A DNA stretch of 64,000 nt, from positions 1-64,000 of the forward strand of contig CAYTPI010000017.1 of NCBI GenBank assembly GCA_964439625.1, written 5' to 3'. A program made the translations under genes and the position numbers. This DNA is from CAYTPI01 sp964439625. GTDB taxonomy: Bacteria; Chloroflexota; Anaerolineae; Aggregatilineales; UBA3940. Shown here in pieces: positions 35,333 through 44,593 of the stretch (within the stretch, counting starts at the first letter, position 1; each line of letters opens with the position of its first letter). The notes beneath the pieces are model-generated. The model was not told the origin of the DNA. It ran no database searches and saw nothing but the letters and a program-made list of their open reading frames with translations.

Positions 35333-35845
35333 CTACGTTTTTTGATCGCTGTTTTGCCCACGGATTAGCTTTCGCAGAAGACGGGCAAGGGTTTCTGCTT
35401 CCATTTCGCTCAGGACAGAGGTAAACTCTGACTCGACTTTGTTGACCAATGGAAATACGCTTTCGATTAGGTCTTTGCCCTCCCGCGTAAGCACCACTTG
35501 CACGGAGCGTCCATCTTCACCGGGGATATCCGTGAGCCGAGCGCAAAGGCCTTGCTCCTCAAGCTTTTTAACCCCACTGCTGATGGTAGCGCGGGATACT
35601 GCCTGCGAGTCTGCAATTGATGACATCTCTATGGGCCCCCAGATCCAAACGATGAATAGGGTCGAAAAACGCGAGAATGTCAGGTTAAAATCTTTTAGGA
35701 TGTCTCGCTCCACGCGTAGGCGAAAAATCTGGCTGGCGCGCCAAATGTTCGAGGCAACCGCCAAGCCGACTGGATCAATCGCTAAGCCGGATACGCGCTG
35801 CATAATGGCAAGTTCTTCACTGATGAGTTCGTCGGATAGACGCAT
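35333..35845 (-). CDS. MarR family transcriptional regulator
   Basis: 170 residues. Winged helix-turn-helix with IADSQAVSRATISSGVKKLE as the recognition region and GEDGRSVQVVLTREGKDLIE as the wing. The N- and C-terminal helices are for dimerisation. It is encoded 68 nt upstream of the synthetase gene and between the two palindromic sites. MarR repressors bind such palindromes and release them on binding small aromatic or amine ligands. A related but imperfect half-site (ATCTAGTTAG, about 35858-35867) lies before its own start. Confidence 0.9.
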   Translation of the reverse strand: MRLSDELISEELAIMQRVSGLAIDPVGLAVASNIWRASQIFRLRVERDILKDFNLTFSRFSTLFIVWIWGPIEMSSIADSQAVSRATISSGVKKLEEQGLCARLTDIPGEDGRSVQVVLTREGKDLIESVFPLVNKVESEFTSVLSEMEAETLARLLRKLIRGQNSDQKT

Positions 35846-36022
35846 TCACACTACAAATCTAGTTAGTTTGAAGGGAAAGTAATTTATAGTAGAAGGGTCG
35901 CAGAAAATGGAATTTTTGTCAAGGGGTGGCTTTCCTACGACAACTCGTAACAGTCCGAATTCTGCCAGTTAGTCAAGTCATACAAGCCTAAGTGTTATTG
36001 ATATGGATATAACGCTAACCGC

Positions 36023-36050
36023 TTGACAAACCGCTATTTTCGAATAAAGT
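36023..36050 (+). promoter_or_regulatory. Sigma70-type promoter of the rightward catabolic operon
   Basis: TTGACA (36023-36028), 16-nt spacer, TAAAGT (36045-36050). It is followed 10 nt later by the palindromic operator and leads to the P450 gene at 36322 through a leader of about 265 nt. Confidence 0.65.
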
Positions 36051-36060
36051 TAAATAAGTA

Positions 36061-36084
36061 AAATAGTTAGATATCTAACTATTT
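36061..36084. promoter_or_regulatory. 24-bp palindromic operator, predicted MarR site 2
   Basis: A perfect 24-bp palindrome whose central 18 bases (36064-36081) are identical to site 1 at 31207-31224. It begins about at +4 of the predicted transcript, so the geometry relative to the promoter is nearly the same as at site 1. The remaining gap 35846-36321 contains this promoter, the leader and a possible short leader ORF. Confidence 0.75.
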
Positions 36085-36254
36085 GTGCAAAAGTTCACGA
36101 TTTGCTTGTGGGAATATCTCATCTGTCTGTGGGTGCTTGATAGCAAACAAAACAGCAGGCAAGATGCTAATAGTTGCCCGACAGTTTTAGTGTTTGACTG
36201 TAAAAATAGGCTAAGACTACCCGCAGCTTATGTGACTAAACCGGAGGTTCAGTC

Positions 36255-36287
36255 GTGACCTGTTTTCCTCAAAACATTTGTGGCTGA
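36255..36287 (+). other. Possible leader peptide ORF in the P450 5' UTR
   Basis: CCGGAGG is followed 7 nt later by GTG and ten codons (MTCFPQNICG) ending in TGA. The site is stronger than that of the P450 gene itself. It could be a translated leader or chance. Confidence 0.3.
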
Positions 36288-36321
36288 ACACGAATACCAA
36301 TTAGCCTAGGAAAATCCGAGC

Positions 36322-37506
36322 GTGTCTTCTGTCTATGAGCAACATCGTGTTGATATCGAACTTGCTGAACTTGTTGATGACCCCTATCCCATCCTTGAGT
36401 ATCTGCGGCAAAATCAGCCGGTTGCTTGGGTGCCTTCACTTGAGATGTGGCTGGTGACTCGTTGGGATGACGTTGTTTTCATCAATACCCATCCAGAGTT
36501 GTTCACCGCTGAGACTAACCCCTCCTTTCTCGCTGATGCACTGGGCCCGAACATGCTAACGCTGGAAGGTGAGCCAGCGCGCCGCCTCAAAGAGGCGATG
36601 CTGCCCCCGTTCCTGCCAAAAGGCCGGGCGGGCACCTATGTCTCTGAGCAGATGACGGGCATTGCTGACCAGTTGATCGACCGCTTCATTGATGATGGTC
36701 ACGCGGAGATCGTGGCGGCGTATGCCACCCCGTTCAGTACTATTGCGCTACAGCAGGTGCTTGGCTTGGACAATATGACATGGGAAGAATTATGGGAAGA
36801 CTGCCTGGGCGTCGTCACGGGGATTGCCAACTGGGGTGGTGCGCCGGAAAAACTGGCAATTGCTGAGAAGGCCAAGCGCCGCCTTAATGATCGCATCCGC
36901 GAGAAGATTGAGCAGGTTCAGGCCCACCCGGATCACTCAGGTATTTCGCATATGGTACACCTTAATGAGGCGGCCTTGACCCCTGAGGAAATCGTCAACA
37001 ACGTGCGGCTGATGATTAGTGGTGGCATTAACGAACCGCGGGACGGGATCGGGCTAGTGCTATGGGCATTGTTCCGCCACTCAGAAGCCTACGACGCTGT
37101 TATGGCAGACCCTCGTTTGTGGCCTAAGGTCGTCAACGAGGTCTTCCGTCTGTATGCGCCTGTTGGTACCAGTACCCGTATGACGACCCAAGATACCGTC
37201 CTCGCAGGCGTGCTGATCCCAGCAGGCGACTTGGTCTCTGCCGCCTTGAACGCCGCCAACCGGGACGAGTCTCAGTTTGAGAACCCAACCCTGTTTGACA
37301 TCCATCGCAAAGGGTCAAACTTGGCCTTTGCCAATGGTCAGCATCGCTGTTTGGGGGCTTGGCTGGGCTTCGAAGAGGTGCATAAGGGAGCCCGTCGTCT
37401 GTTTGAACGCCTGCCAAACTTGCGACCAATACCGGATATGGCGATTTCCATCAGCGGTTTTGAGTTTCGTGGACCTGAGGAACTGCATGTCATGTGGGGT
37501 AATTAA
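36322..37506 (+). CDS. Cytochrome P450 lacking the I-helix threonine
   Basis: 394 residues from the GTG at 36322. Heme loop FANGQHRCLGAWLG with the Cys ligand; ExxR in NEVFRLY. The I-helix reads LMISGGINEPRDGIG: the usual acid-Thr pair is Glu-Pro, so oxygen activation must differ from textbook P450s. It is only distantly like the two leftward P450s. First gene of the rightward operon; the next gene starts inside its last codons. Confidence 0.93.
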   Translation: MSSVYEQHRVDIELAELVDDPYPILEYLRQNQPVAWVPSLEMWLVTRWDDVVFINTHPELFTAETNPSFLADALGPNMLTLEGEPARRLKEAMLPPFLPKGRAGTYVSEQMTGIADQLIDRFIDDGHAEIVAAYATPFSTIALQQVLGLDNMTWEELWEDCLGVVTGIANWGGAPEKLAIAEKAKRRLNDRIREKIEQVQAHPDHSGISHMVHLNEAALTPEEIVNNVRLMISGGINEPRDGIGLVLWALFRHSEAYDAVMADPRLWPKVVNEVFRLYAPVGTSTRMTTQDTVLAGVLIPAGDLVSAALNAANRDESQFENPTLFDIHRKGSNLAFANGQHRCLGAWLGFEEVHKGARRLFERLPNLRPIPDMAISISGFEFRGPEELHVMWGN

Positions 37507-38221
37507 ATTGGCGCGACCACTAATTGGTATTACAACCTATCACCGTGATCTCTATGGTCTGTTTCAACTGCCTGGCGAATACGTCGATGCTGTGCGGCGT
37601 GCAGGTGGTATACCCGTGCTGCTGGCGCCGGGTGAAGCACACCTTGACCAACTACTTGAGCAATGCGATGGTATTATTTTGTCCGGCGGGGGTGATGTTG
37701 ACCCCTCACTTTATGGAGGGACTGCTCATGAGAAGATCTATTCGACAGACCTTGAACGCGATCAGTATGAAATTGACCTTACCCGCCTGACTCTTGAGTG
37801 TGAAATGCCTGTCTTTGCGATCTGTCGCGGGCTGCAAGTCCTGAACGTAGCATTGGGTGGCTCGCTGATCGCCCATATACCTGACGTTGTTGGTACTGAT
37901 GTCTCGCACCAGATGCCGCCCTTGTATCCGGCTAAGCATTCCGTTTCGATTAATGAGAGCACAGGCCTTGCCGACACGATGCAGGCGTCGCATGTGACGA
38001 TTGCTTCTTGGCATCATCAGGCCATTGATCGCCTCGCCGACGGACTTGAGGTAATCGCCCATGCCAGTGATGGCATTATCGAGGCTTGTGACCTGCCTGA
38101 CTACCCCTCATGGCTGATGGCGGTACAGTGGCACCCGGAGATGACCGCTGCCGAAGACCCAACCCAACAGCGTATTTTTGATGCAATGATCCAGTATATA
38201 CAGGAGAAGAAGCATGACTGA
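37487..38221 (+). CDS. Gamma-glutamyl-amine hydrolase, class I glutamine amidotransferase fold (PuuD-like, copy 1)
   Basis: 244 residues from the ATG at 37487 (GAGGA 5 nt before; overlaps the P450 by 20 nt). A TTG at 37508 right after the P450 stop is the alternative. Nucleophile Cys in FAICRGLQVLN, oxyanion glycines in ILSGGGDVDP, and catalytic His in VQWHPEM. Peptidase C26 members remove the gamma-glutamyl group from gamma-glutamyl-GABA-like compounds, the reverse end of the ligase step. Its stop overlaps the aldehyde dehydrogenase start by 8 nt. Confidence 0.9.
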   Translation: MSCGVIKLARPLIGITTYHRDLYGLFQLPGEYVDAVRRAGGIPVLLAPGEAHLDQLLEQCDGIILSGGGDVDPSLYGGTAHEKIYSTDLERDQYEIDLTRLTLECEMPVFAICRGLQVLNVALGGSLIAHIPDVVGTDVSHQMPPLYPAKHSVSINESTGLADTMQASHVTIASWHHQAIDRLADGLEVIAHASDGIIEACDLPDYPSWLMAVQWHPEMTAAEDPTQQRIFDAMIQYIQEKKHD

Positions 38222-39677
38222 TATCGTAATTGATAACGTCAAAATATCCCCCGATCACTATATTAACGGTGAGCGTGTTTCATCAGAGAAGAAATTCAAG
38301 GACTACAGCCCAGTTGACGGTCGCATATTGGGCGAAATCTCAGCCGGTGGGCAGAAAGAAGCCGATATGGCAGTGGCTGCCGCTCGTGCTGCTTTTCCGG
38401 CATGGGCTGCGCTGGGGCCGACGGGTCGCAAAGCGTACCTCGATAAGCTGGCCCACATCATCGAGGAGCGCGTCCCTGATCTGGCCTTGACGGAGACCAC
38501 CGATAACGGCTCGCTCTATGAAGCCAGTCTGCTGCGCGTTATGAAGCGCGGTGCCCACAACATTCACTTTTTCGCTGAGTACGCTCTTGAACTCGAAGCG
38601 GGCGCGTTCGATATTCCGCATCGTAACGCACATCATCGCGTACAGTACAAGCCTGCTGGGGTCGCTGTCTTGATCACCCCATGGAATGCGCCCTTTATGT
38701 TGACCACCTGGAAGCTCGGCCCGGCGCTCGCGGCGGGCAACACTGTTGTAATCAAGCCGCCGGAGTGGGCACCATTGACCAACTCGCTCTTGGCAGACTT
38801 CTGCGAAGAAGCTGGCTTGCCCCCCGGCGTGGTCAACGTCGTGCAGGGCATCGGTGAAGAAGCGGGTGCCGCCCTAACCGCTAACCCAGATGTAGACCGA
38901 ATATCGTTCACAGGTTCACCAGAGACGGCGCGCATCATCGGTAAGGCCGCGGCAGAGAACCTAACGCCCGTCAGCTTTGAACTGGGCGGGAAGTCGCCGC
39001 TGATCATATTTGAAGATGCTGATATGGATCTCGCGCTGGAACTTGTGCTGGAACAATACGACAATGCGGGGCAGGTTTGTTTGGCTGGGACGCGCATCCT
39101 CGTCCAAGAGGCGATTGCTGACGACCTGCTCGAAAAGATCAAGCAAGGGGCCCAAGAACTGGTACAAGGTGATCCCTTTGAAGCAGAGACATTCGTCGGT
39201 CCACTGATAACTCAAGAGCATTTTGACCGCGTGGATGGCTTCGTGAAGCGGGCCATTAACGCGGGAGCCGAGCTGGTCTATGGCGGTGGCCCTAATACAG
39301 AATTGGGTGGCCTTTACTACCAACCGACCTTATTCAAGAATGCCCCGGCTGGTTCGGAAATTCTGAAGAAAGAAGTATTTGGCCCTGTGCTGACCTTGCA
39401 AACGTTCAAAGATGTTGACGAAGCAATCGAGATGGCGAACGACACGGACTATGGCCTGGCGGCTGTGGTGGTCACCAAAAGCAAGGAGACAGCTAACCGT
39501 GTTGAAGAGGAAGTGACGGCTGGCACCGTTTGGACGAATGCGTTCTATGTCCGTGATTTGCGGGCACCCTTCGGTGGTGCCAGGAACTCCGGCATTGGGC
39601 GTGAGGGTGGCATGTGGAGCTTCGACTTTTTCAGCGATGTCAAGGCCATCATTCACCGCAAAGGGACATTAGCCTAA
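38214..39677 (+). CDS. Aldehyde dehydrogenase, HpaE-like
   Basis: 487 residues. Catalytic Cys in NAGQVCLAGTR, general-base Glu in FELGGKSPLI, NAD site ITPWNAPFMLTTWK and FTGSPETARIIG. Length and sequence style recall 5-carboxymethyl-2-hydroxymuconate semialdehyde dehydrogenase (HpaE) and other semialdehyde dehydrogenases. Next to an extradiol dioxygenase and an FAH-family enzyme, it could oxidise a ring-cleavage semialdehyde; succinic semialdehyde from the GABA branch is also possible. Confidence 0.9.
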   Translation: MTDIVIDNVKISPDHYINGERVSSEKKFKDYSPVDGRILGEISAGGQKEADMAVAAARAAFPAWAALGPTGRKAYLDKLAHIIEERVPDLALTETTDNGSLYEASLLRVMKRGAHNIHFFAEYALELEAGAFDIPHRNAHHRVQYKPAGVAVLITPWNAPFMLTTWKLGPALAAGNTVVIKPPEWAPLTNSLLADFCEEAGLPPGVVNVVQGIGEEAGAALTANPDVDRISFTGSPETARIIGKAAAENLTPVSFELGGKSPLIIFEDADMDLALELVLEQYDNAGQVCLAGTRILVQEAIADDLLEKIKQGAQELVQGDPFEAETFVGPLITQEHFDRVDGFVKRAINAGAELVYGGGPNTELGGLYYQPTLFKNAPAGSEILKKEVFGPVLTLQTFKDVDEAIEMANDTDYGLAAVVVTKSKETANRVEEEVTAGTVWTNAFYVRDLRAPFGGARNSGIGREGGMWSFDFFSDVKAIIHRKGTLA

Positions 39678-39688
39678 GGATACCCATC

Positions 39689-40453
39689 ATGAAGAAACCG
39701 ATTATTGGCATCACAATGTGGCTGCGCGATCTGCCTACCTACCTGGGTGAACAGACAGCGCTCTATACCCTTGGTGATGAGTACGTCGAGAAGGTGCGAG
39801 CGGCGGGTGGTCTGCCGATCTTGTTGTCGCATGGGGATGCAGGCAGCGATGCCCGCCAAATTCTGACGTTGATCGATGGCTTGCTGCTCTCCGGCGGCGG
39901 CGACATCCACCCCACAAGTTATGGCGAGGTGCACGATGGCGTCAGTTATGATGTTAACCCGCGTGCCGACCAATGGGAAATTGACTTAGCCTGCCAAGCG
40001 CGTGAACAGCGTGTGCCCACGCTCGGTATTTGCCGCGGGATGCAGATCATGGCGATTGCCAGTGGGGGCATGCTGGCGCAGGATTTAGGCGAAACCGAAC
40101 AGCACCCACGGATCAAAGGTCGGGCGCCGCAGCAAATCCTTGCTGATCGCCATCGCATCACCATGGAAGCTGGCAGTCAATGTGCCGCCATCTATCGTGG
40201 GCCGGTGCATACTGTCAACACCATCCATCATCAAGTTGTCACCAACTCCGGCGACCTCGCAATCGTCGCACGTAGTGAGGATGAATTCATCGAGGCGTTA
40301 GAGCCAACCGATGATTGGCAGGCGCTGGGTGTGCAGTGGCACCCGGAAAAAATGGATGACCCAATCGAAAATAGGCTGTTTGAGCACCTTGTGGCGATGG
40401 CAACCGACTATGCACAATCAAAGAATAAGCAGTTGATAAGGAATGACTCCTAA
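39689..40453 (+). CDS. Gamma-glutamyl-amine hydrolase, class I glutamine amidotransferase fold (PuuD-like, copy 2)
   Basis: 254 residues from the ATG at 39689 (AAGGA upstream). Nucleophile in LGICRGMQIMAIASGG, oxyanion loop LLSGGGDIHP, His in VQWHPEK. It is clearly a homologue of the first PuuD-like protein but divergent, so the two probably have different substrates rather than being a recent duplication. Its TAA overlaps the next ATG (TAATG). Confidence 0.9.
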   Translation: MKKPIIGITMWLRDLPTYLGEQTALYTLGDEYVEKVRAAGGLPILLSHGDAGSDARQILTLIDGLLLSGGGDIHPTSYGEVHDGVSYDVNPRADQWEIDLACQAREQRVPTLGICRGMQIMAIASGGMLAQDLGETEQHPRIKGRAPQQILADRHRITMEAGSQCAAIYRGPVHTVNTIHHQVVTNSGDLAIVARSEDEFIEALEPTDDWQALGVQWHPEKMDDPIENRLFEHLVAMATDYAQSKNKQLIRNDS

Positions 40454-41256
40454 TGCCGACAGGTTATACCGCACCCCTTTCACCAGATGGACGAGCGAGC
40501 ATTGTGCCGCCGCCGCCTTGGCACTACTCTGGTGATTTTCTCATCGTTGAATACCATGCCAAGCCCGAAAATGTCATCGCACTGCTGCCGCCTGAATTAG
40601 AACCAGCCGACGATCCCGGCGCGATGGCAGCGATCTTCGCCGATTGGCAGTCCTGCTCGGATGCGGGTGATGAATTGATTGACCCGATTCAGTCGCAGTA
40701 TCGCGAACTGTACTTTGTGATTAACGGAAAATATAACGACGAATTGGTTAGCCGCTGCGTCTACATCTGGGTCGATAAAGACTTTGCGATGTACCGTGGT
40801 TGGATTCAGGGCTTCCCGAAAAAGCTCGGCTCCATCCACATAACGCGCACCTTCCCAGTAGGTAAAGCAGCGCCACGAGTGGCAGCAGGCGCTCGCTTTG
40901 GCGCCACTTGTGCCGCTAATGACCGCCAGATCGCGCGGGCCGTGGTGACACTGCGCCAAATCAGTGAGACAGGGCCGACCGTTAACGACCCGCCGATGTA
41001 TAATACGCGCCACTTCCCGGCCTATGATGGCCTGCGTCCTGATGTTTTTGAACTGGTGAAGTCAGGTGGGTACGACCGTGACATCACCGATATTTGGGAA
41101 GGCGACGCGGAACTGAAAATCTACGATGACACGCTCGAGGACTTGCAAGCCATCGCCCCGATTGAGATCGGCAAAGGCTTTCGCTTCTCGTTTGGGTACA
41201 GCGTCAACGGCGGCGAGGTCATCACCCAGCACGACAAGGAGTACATGCAGCCATGA
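40453..41256 (+). CDS. Acetoacetate decarboxylase-family protein
   Basis: 267 residues. The Schiff-base lysine region GFPKKLGSIHITR corresponds to the (E/G)YPKKLG motif of acetoacetate decarboxylase, and the beta-cone fold strands LYFVINGKYNDELVSRCVYIWVDKD are recognisable. The family includes decarboxylases and aldolase/dehydratase-like enzymes. In this operon it may decarboxylate or hydrate a keto acid from ring cleavage. Coupled by TAATG upstream and ATGA downstream. Confidence 0.88.
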   Translation: MPTGYTAPLSPDGRASIVPPPPWHYSGDFLIVEYHAKPENVIALLPPELEPADDPGAMAAIFADWQSCSDAGDELIDPIQSQYRELYFVINGKYNDELVSRCVYIWVDKDFAMYRGWIQGFPKKLGSIHITRTFPVGKAAPRVAAGARFGATCAANDRQIARAVVTLRQISETGPTVNDPPMYNTRHFPAYDGLRPDVFELVKSGGYDRDITDIWEGDAELKIYDDTLEDLQAIAPIEIGKGFRFSFGYSVNGGEVITQHDKEYMQP

Positions 41257-42110
41257 AGCGCGCACGGATAAACCATAAGGGCATGCCTGTTTGGGGTATT
41301 GTCGAAGAGGATATGATTATGCTGCCGAGTAAGCAGCGGGTCGCCATTGATGCGGCTCACTTTTTGCCCGTCACTGAACCGAGTAAGGTGATCGCGCCCC
41401 ATCTAACCTATCGCAGCCGCTGCGTTGAATATAAAATGACCACCATTCCGCCGGAGCCACACTTTTTCCTGATGCCGCCTACCGCAGTCTCAGCACATAA
41501 AGCCGAAGTTGCCCGCCCACGGAATACGCAGTTCCTGAACTATGAAGGGGAAATCGCTGTGGTGATCGGCAAGCAGTGCAAGAACATCCGCGTTGATGAA
41601 GCGCTCGACTATGTCGCTGGTTACACCATCGCCAATGACTTTGGCCTACACGACCTGCGCCACCTTGACCGTGGCGCGATGACCCGTGTCAAGGGGCAGG
41701 ACGGCTTCTGCCCAATTGGCCCGTACTTAGTTGATACGGCTGACCTCGATCAACATGACTTGACGCTCAAGACCTACGTCAATGGTAATGTTGTCCAAGA
41801 GACCCATACCGGCGACGATCTGTTGTTCTCGGTGGCCTACCAAGTGGCTGACGCTGCTCGCTTCATCACGTTGCTGCCCGGTGACCTGATCCTGACGGGC
41901 ACGCCCGCCAACTCACGCCCGGTCGATATTGGGGACGTGGTTTCGGTTGAGGTCAGCAGGATTGGTACGCTGCAAAATACAATCGTCGAGCTTGACTACG
42001 ATATCGAGCAAGTTGGCTTCCAGCCGCAGGTCAGTGCTGCAACCTTGCACGTTGCCTTAGCCATGCCAGAAGATGAGGCCGAAAAACAGGCCGCAACTTA
42101 TTCTAACTGA
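41253..42110 (+). CDS. Fumarylacetoacetate hydrolase-family protein
   Basis: 285 residues. The FAH core is clear: NYEGEIAVVIGKQCKNI (metal Glu pair), GYTIANDFGLHDLR (metal Asp), RVKGQDGFCPIGPYLV and LLPGDLILTGTPANSRPVDIGD. Family members hydrolyse, decarboxylate or hydrate the 2-oxo-enoic acids produced by meta-cleavage (HpaG, MhpD, XylJ types). The ATG overlaps the preceding stop by 4 nt. Confidence 0.93.
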   Translation: MKRARINHKGMPVWGIVEEDMIMLPSKQRVAIDAAHFLPVTEPSKVIAPHLTYRSRCVEYKMTTIPPEPHFFLMPPTAVSAHKAEVARPRNTQFLNYEGEIAVVIGKQCKNIRVDEALDYVAGYTIANDFGLHDLRHLDRGAMTRVKGQDGFCPIGPYLVDTADLDQHDLTLKTYVNGNVVQETHTGDDLLFSVAYQVADAARFITLLPGDLILTGTPANSRPVDIGDVVSVEVSRIGTLQNTIVELDYDIEQVGFQPQVSAATLHVALAMPEDEAEKQAATYSN

Positions 42111-42132
42111 GCCCATGCTGGGGAAGTGAACC

Positions 42133-43077
42133 ATGATCTTAGATGACAAACAACTTTGTATTGACCTGCACCACGTCGCGATTTGGGTAGCAGACGTTGA
42201 TGAAGCCTACCGGCGCTATGAAGTTTTACTTGGTTTGCATGGTGAAAAACGCGACGAGGGCTGCGCCATTATGCGCTGCATGCACGAGGATTTCAGTCTG
42301 CTGCTGGCGCCAGCGCCACAGGGGCAAAAGCCCTACCTAAACTACGCGGCCTACGAACTGCGGCCTGCCCTGACCCTTGAGCAAGCCGAGACGATTCTAC
42401 AAGAGCGCGGTGTAAGCCCTGAACGGATCGACGTGCCTATTCGTGGCGGTGGCCTTTTGCTCGAAGACCCTGATGGTAACCGTGTCGTGCTGCTCGAGCG
42501 TGTTTTGCCGCAAGACTTGCGTTCACCTGTGATGATCGAAACCAAGACGCTGCGCGGTTTTCACCCCCGTCGTCTGGGGCACGTCAACTACTTGACCAGC
42601 GACGCACCACGAGTCTTTGAATGGTACCGAGATGTACTTGGCTTTCGCCTGACCGACTGGATCGGTGAAGGTGCCGTCTGGCTGCATATTGACCCGCGCC
42701 ACCATGTGCTCGCATTTCTTGATAAAGGCTATGCCCATATTCACCATGTGGCTTGGGAACTGGAAGACTTCGGCTCGATGGCCCACACGCTTGACCACAT
42801 CGGCAAGCACGGGCGTTTCGTCACTTGGGGGCCGCTGCGCCACGGTATGGCCCAGAACCTTGCCGTGTACTGGCGCATGTGGGAAGAAGAGCACTTCATT
42901 GAACTCTACACCGACATGCAGGTGTTGACAGTCGATCACCAACCGGTGGTGCACCCAGATAACGCCTACTCTTCAAATACGTGGGGTGTGCTGCCGCCGC
43001 GTTCGTACTTCCGCTTTGACGATGAAGCCGTTGAGATCGAGCGCAATTCAGAATATTCGTACTATACACGTAAGTAA
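42133..43077 (+). CDS. Type I extradiol (catechol 2,3-) dioxygenase-like protein, VOC fold
   Basis: 314 residues with two glyoxalase-fold halves. The second half holds the metal triad expected for extradiol enzymes: His in RRLGHVNYLTSD, His in HIHHVAWEL and Glu in HFIELYTDM. The first half (LHHVAIWVADVDEAYRRYE) is the degenerate domain. It should cleave a catechol-type ring next to the hydroxyls, feeding the FAH-family and dehydrogenase genes around it. Confidence 0.88.
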   Translation: MILDDKQLCIDLHHVAIWVADVDEAYRRYEVLLGLHGEKRDEGCAIMRCMHEDFSLLLAPAPQGQKPYLNYAAYELRPALTLEQAETILQERGVSPERIDVPIRGGGLLLEDPDGNRVVLLERVLPQDLRSPVMIETKTLRGFHPRRLGHVNYLTSDAPRVFEWYRDVLGFRLTDWIGEGAVWLHIDPRHHVLAFLDKGYAHIHHVAWELEDFGSMAHTLDHIGKHGRFVTWGPLRHGMAQNLAVYWRMWEEEHFIELYTDMQVLTVDHQPVVHPDNAYSSNTWGVLPPRSYFRFDDEAVEIERNSEYSYYTRK

Positions 43078-43105
43078 CCCAACCGCATAAAAGGATTATT
43101 ATTCA

Positions 43106-44536
43106 ATGTCAGATTGGAAGATATTCATTGACGGTGACTTTCAGCCTGCTGCCGATGGGCAGACAGAGACCATCCTTAACCCTGCAACGGAAGCGGTCAT
43201 CGCTGAAGTGCCGCGGGGTTCTGCCAAGGATGTTGAAAAAGCCGCTGCCGCTGCCCGCCGGGCCTTCAAAGACTGGTCGCGCTTGACGCCCTCAAAGCGC
43301 AGTAGGATACTGCTAAAACTCGCGGACGCTATTGAAGAAGATATTGATGAACTGTCGCGACTGGAATCGATCAATGTTGGTAAGCCGCTTTTCATCTCGC
43401 GTGATGATGTTGAGTTTAGTGCCGACAATCTGCGTTTTTTTGCTGGGGCCGCTCGTATGTTGGAAGGTCGTTCTGCTGGTGAGTATATCAACGGGCACAC
43501 CAGCCTCATTCGGCGAGAAGCAATTGGGGTAGTCGGCGCGATTGCCCCGTGGAACTATCCACTGCTGATGTTGGTGTGGAAAATTGGCCCAGCGCTGGCA
43601 GCTGGCAACACCGTCGTGTTGAAGCCATCGGAGATTACACCGCTAACGGCCCTCCGCGTCGCCCAGCTTGCCGCCGATATCCTCCCGCCGGGCGTCTTAA
43701 ACATCATCACCGGGCATGGGTTAGAGGTTGGGCAGCCGCTGGTAACCCATCCGCAGGTTGATATGGTTTCGCTGACGGGAAGCCTTGCCACCGGCAAAGC
43801 GATCATCAAGGCCGCCGCGGATAGCGTCAAGCGGATGCATATGGAGTTGGGCGGCAAGGCGCCGTTGGTCGTCCTCGATGATACTGACCTTGAAGCGGCG
43901 GCCTTCGGAACGCGCCGCTCAGCCTTTTATAATGCTGGGCAAGATTGTACGGCAGCCACGCGAGTATTGGTTCATAAGCGCCAGTACGATGATTTCGTCT
44001 CGGCGTTGGTATCGCATGTCGAAGCTATTACCTACGGCGATCCGCTGGTAGGAGGTGAAATTGATATGGGACCGTTGGTCTCAAAAGGACACCGCGAGCG
44101 TGTTCATGGTTATACCAGCCGAGCGGTTGAAGCGGGTGCCTCCGTCTTGGTTGGCGGAACTGTTCCCGAACAGCCGGGTTATTTCTATCAACCAACGGTG
44201 TTAGGCAGCGTCTCGCAAGACTCAGAGATTGTCCAGAAAGAAGTGTTTGGGCCTGCGATCACTGTTCAGACCTACGAGACAACCGCAGAGGCTGTTCTGA
44301 TGGCGAATGATACCGCCTTTGGCTTAGCGGCTTCGGTTTGGGGCACGGATGTTGGGCGCGCCATGCAGGTCAGTAACGAACTCGAATTTGGTACCGTTTG
44401 GATCAACCAGCACACGCGCCTTTCGCCCGAGATGCCCCATGGTGGGTACAAACAGTCTGGCTACGGCAAAGATATGTCGATTTACGCCGTCGAAGAGTAC
44501 ACAAATATGAAGCACGTCATGGTGAAGCTCAGCTAG
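43106..44536 (+). CDS. Aldehyde dehydrogenase, aminobutyraldehyde/PuuC type
   Basis: 476 residues. Catalytic Cys in YNAGQDCTAATRVLV, the local sequence typical of aminobutyraldehyde and betaine-aldehyde dehydrogenases; Glu in MELGGKAPLV; NAD site IAPWNYPLLMLVWK. It would oxidise an amino- or glutamylamino-aldehyde, as PuuC/PatD does. AAGGATT lies before the ATG. Confidence 0.92.
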   Translation: MSDWKIFIDGDFQPAADGQTETILNPATEAVIAEVPRGSAKDVEKAAAAARRAFKDWSRLTPSKRSRILLKLADAIEEDIDELSRLESINVGKPLFISRDDVEFSADNLRFFAGAARMLEGRSAGEYINGHTSLIRREAIGVVGAIAPWNYPLLMLVWKIGPALAAGNTVVLKPSEITPLTALRVAQLAADILPPGVLNIITGHGLEVGQPLVTHPQVDMVSLTGSLATGKAIIKAAADSVKRMHMELGGKAPLVVLDDTDLEAAAFGTRRSAFYNAGQDCTAATRVLVHKRQYDDFVSALVSHVEAITYGDPLVGGEIDMGPLVSKGHRERVHGYTSRAVEAGASVLVGGTVPEQPGYFYQPTVLGSVSQDSEIVQKEVFGPAITVQTYETTAEAVLMANDTAFGLAASVWGTDVGRAMQVSNELEFGTVWINQHTRLSPEMPHGGYKQSGYGKDMSIYAVEEYTNMKHVMVKLS

Positions 44537-44593
44537 GGTCGCAGTCTGTGCGTGCAATCAACGTTCACCTTGATTAGTTGAGGAGAGTATCCA

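Noticed and set aside
37277..37486. Longer start for the first PuuD-like gene
   Set aside because: It would run deep into the P450 coding frame; the ATG at 37487 has a GAGGA site and gives the family N-terminus.
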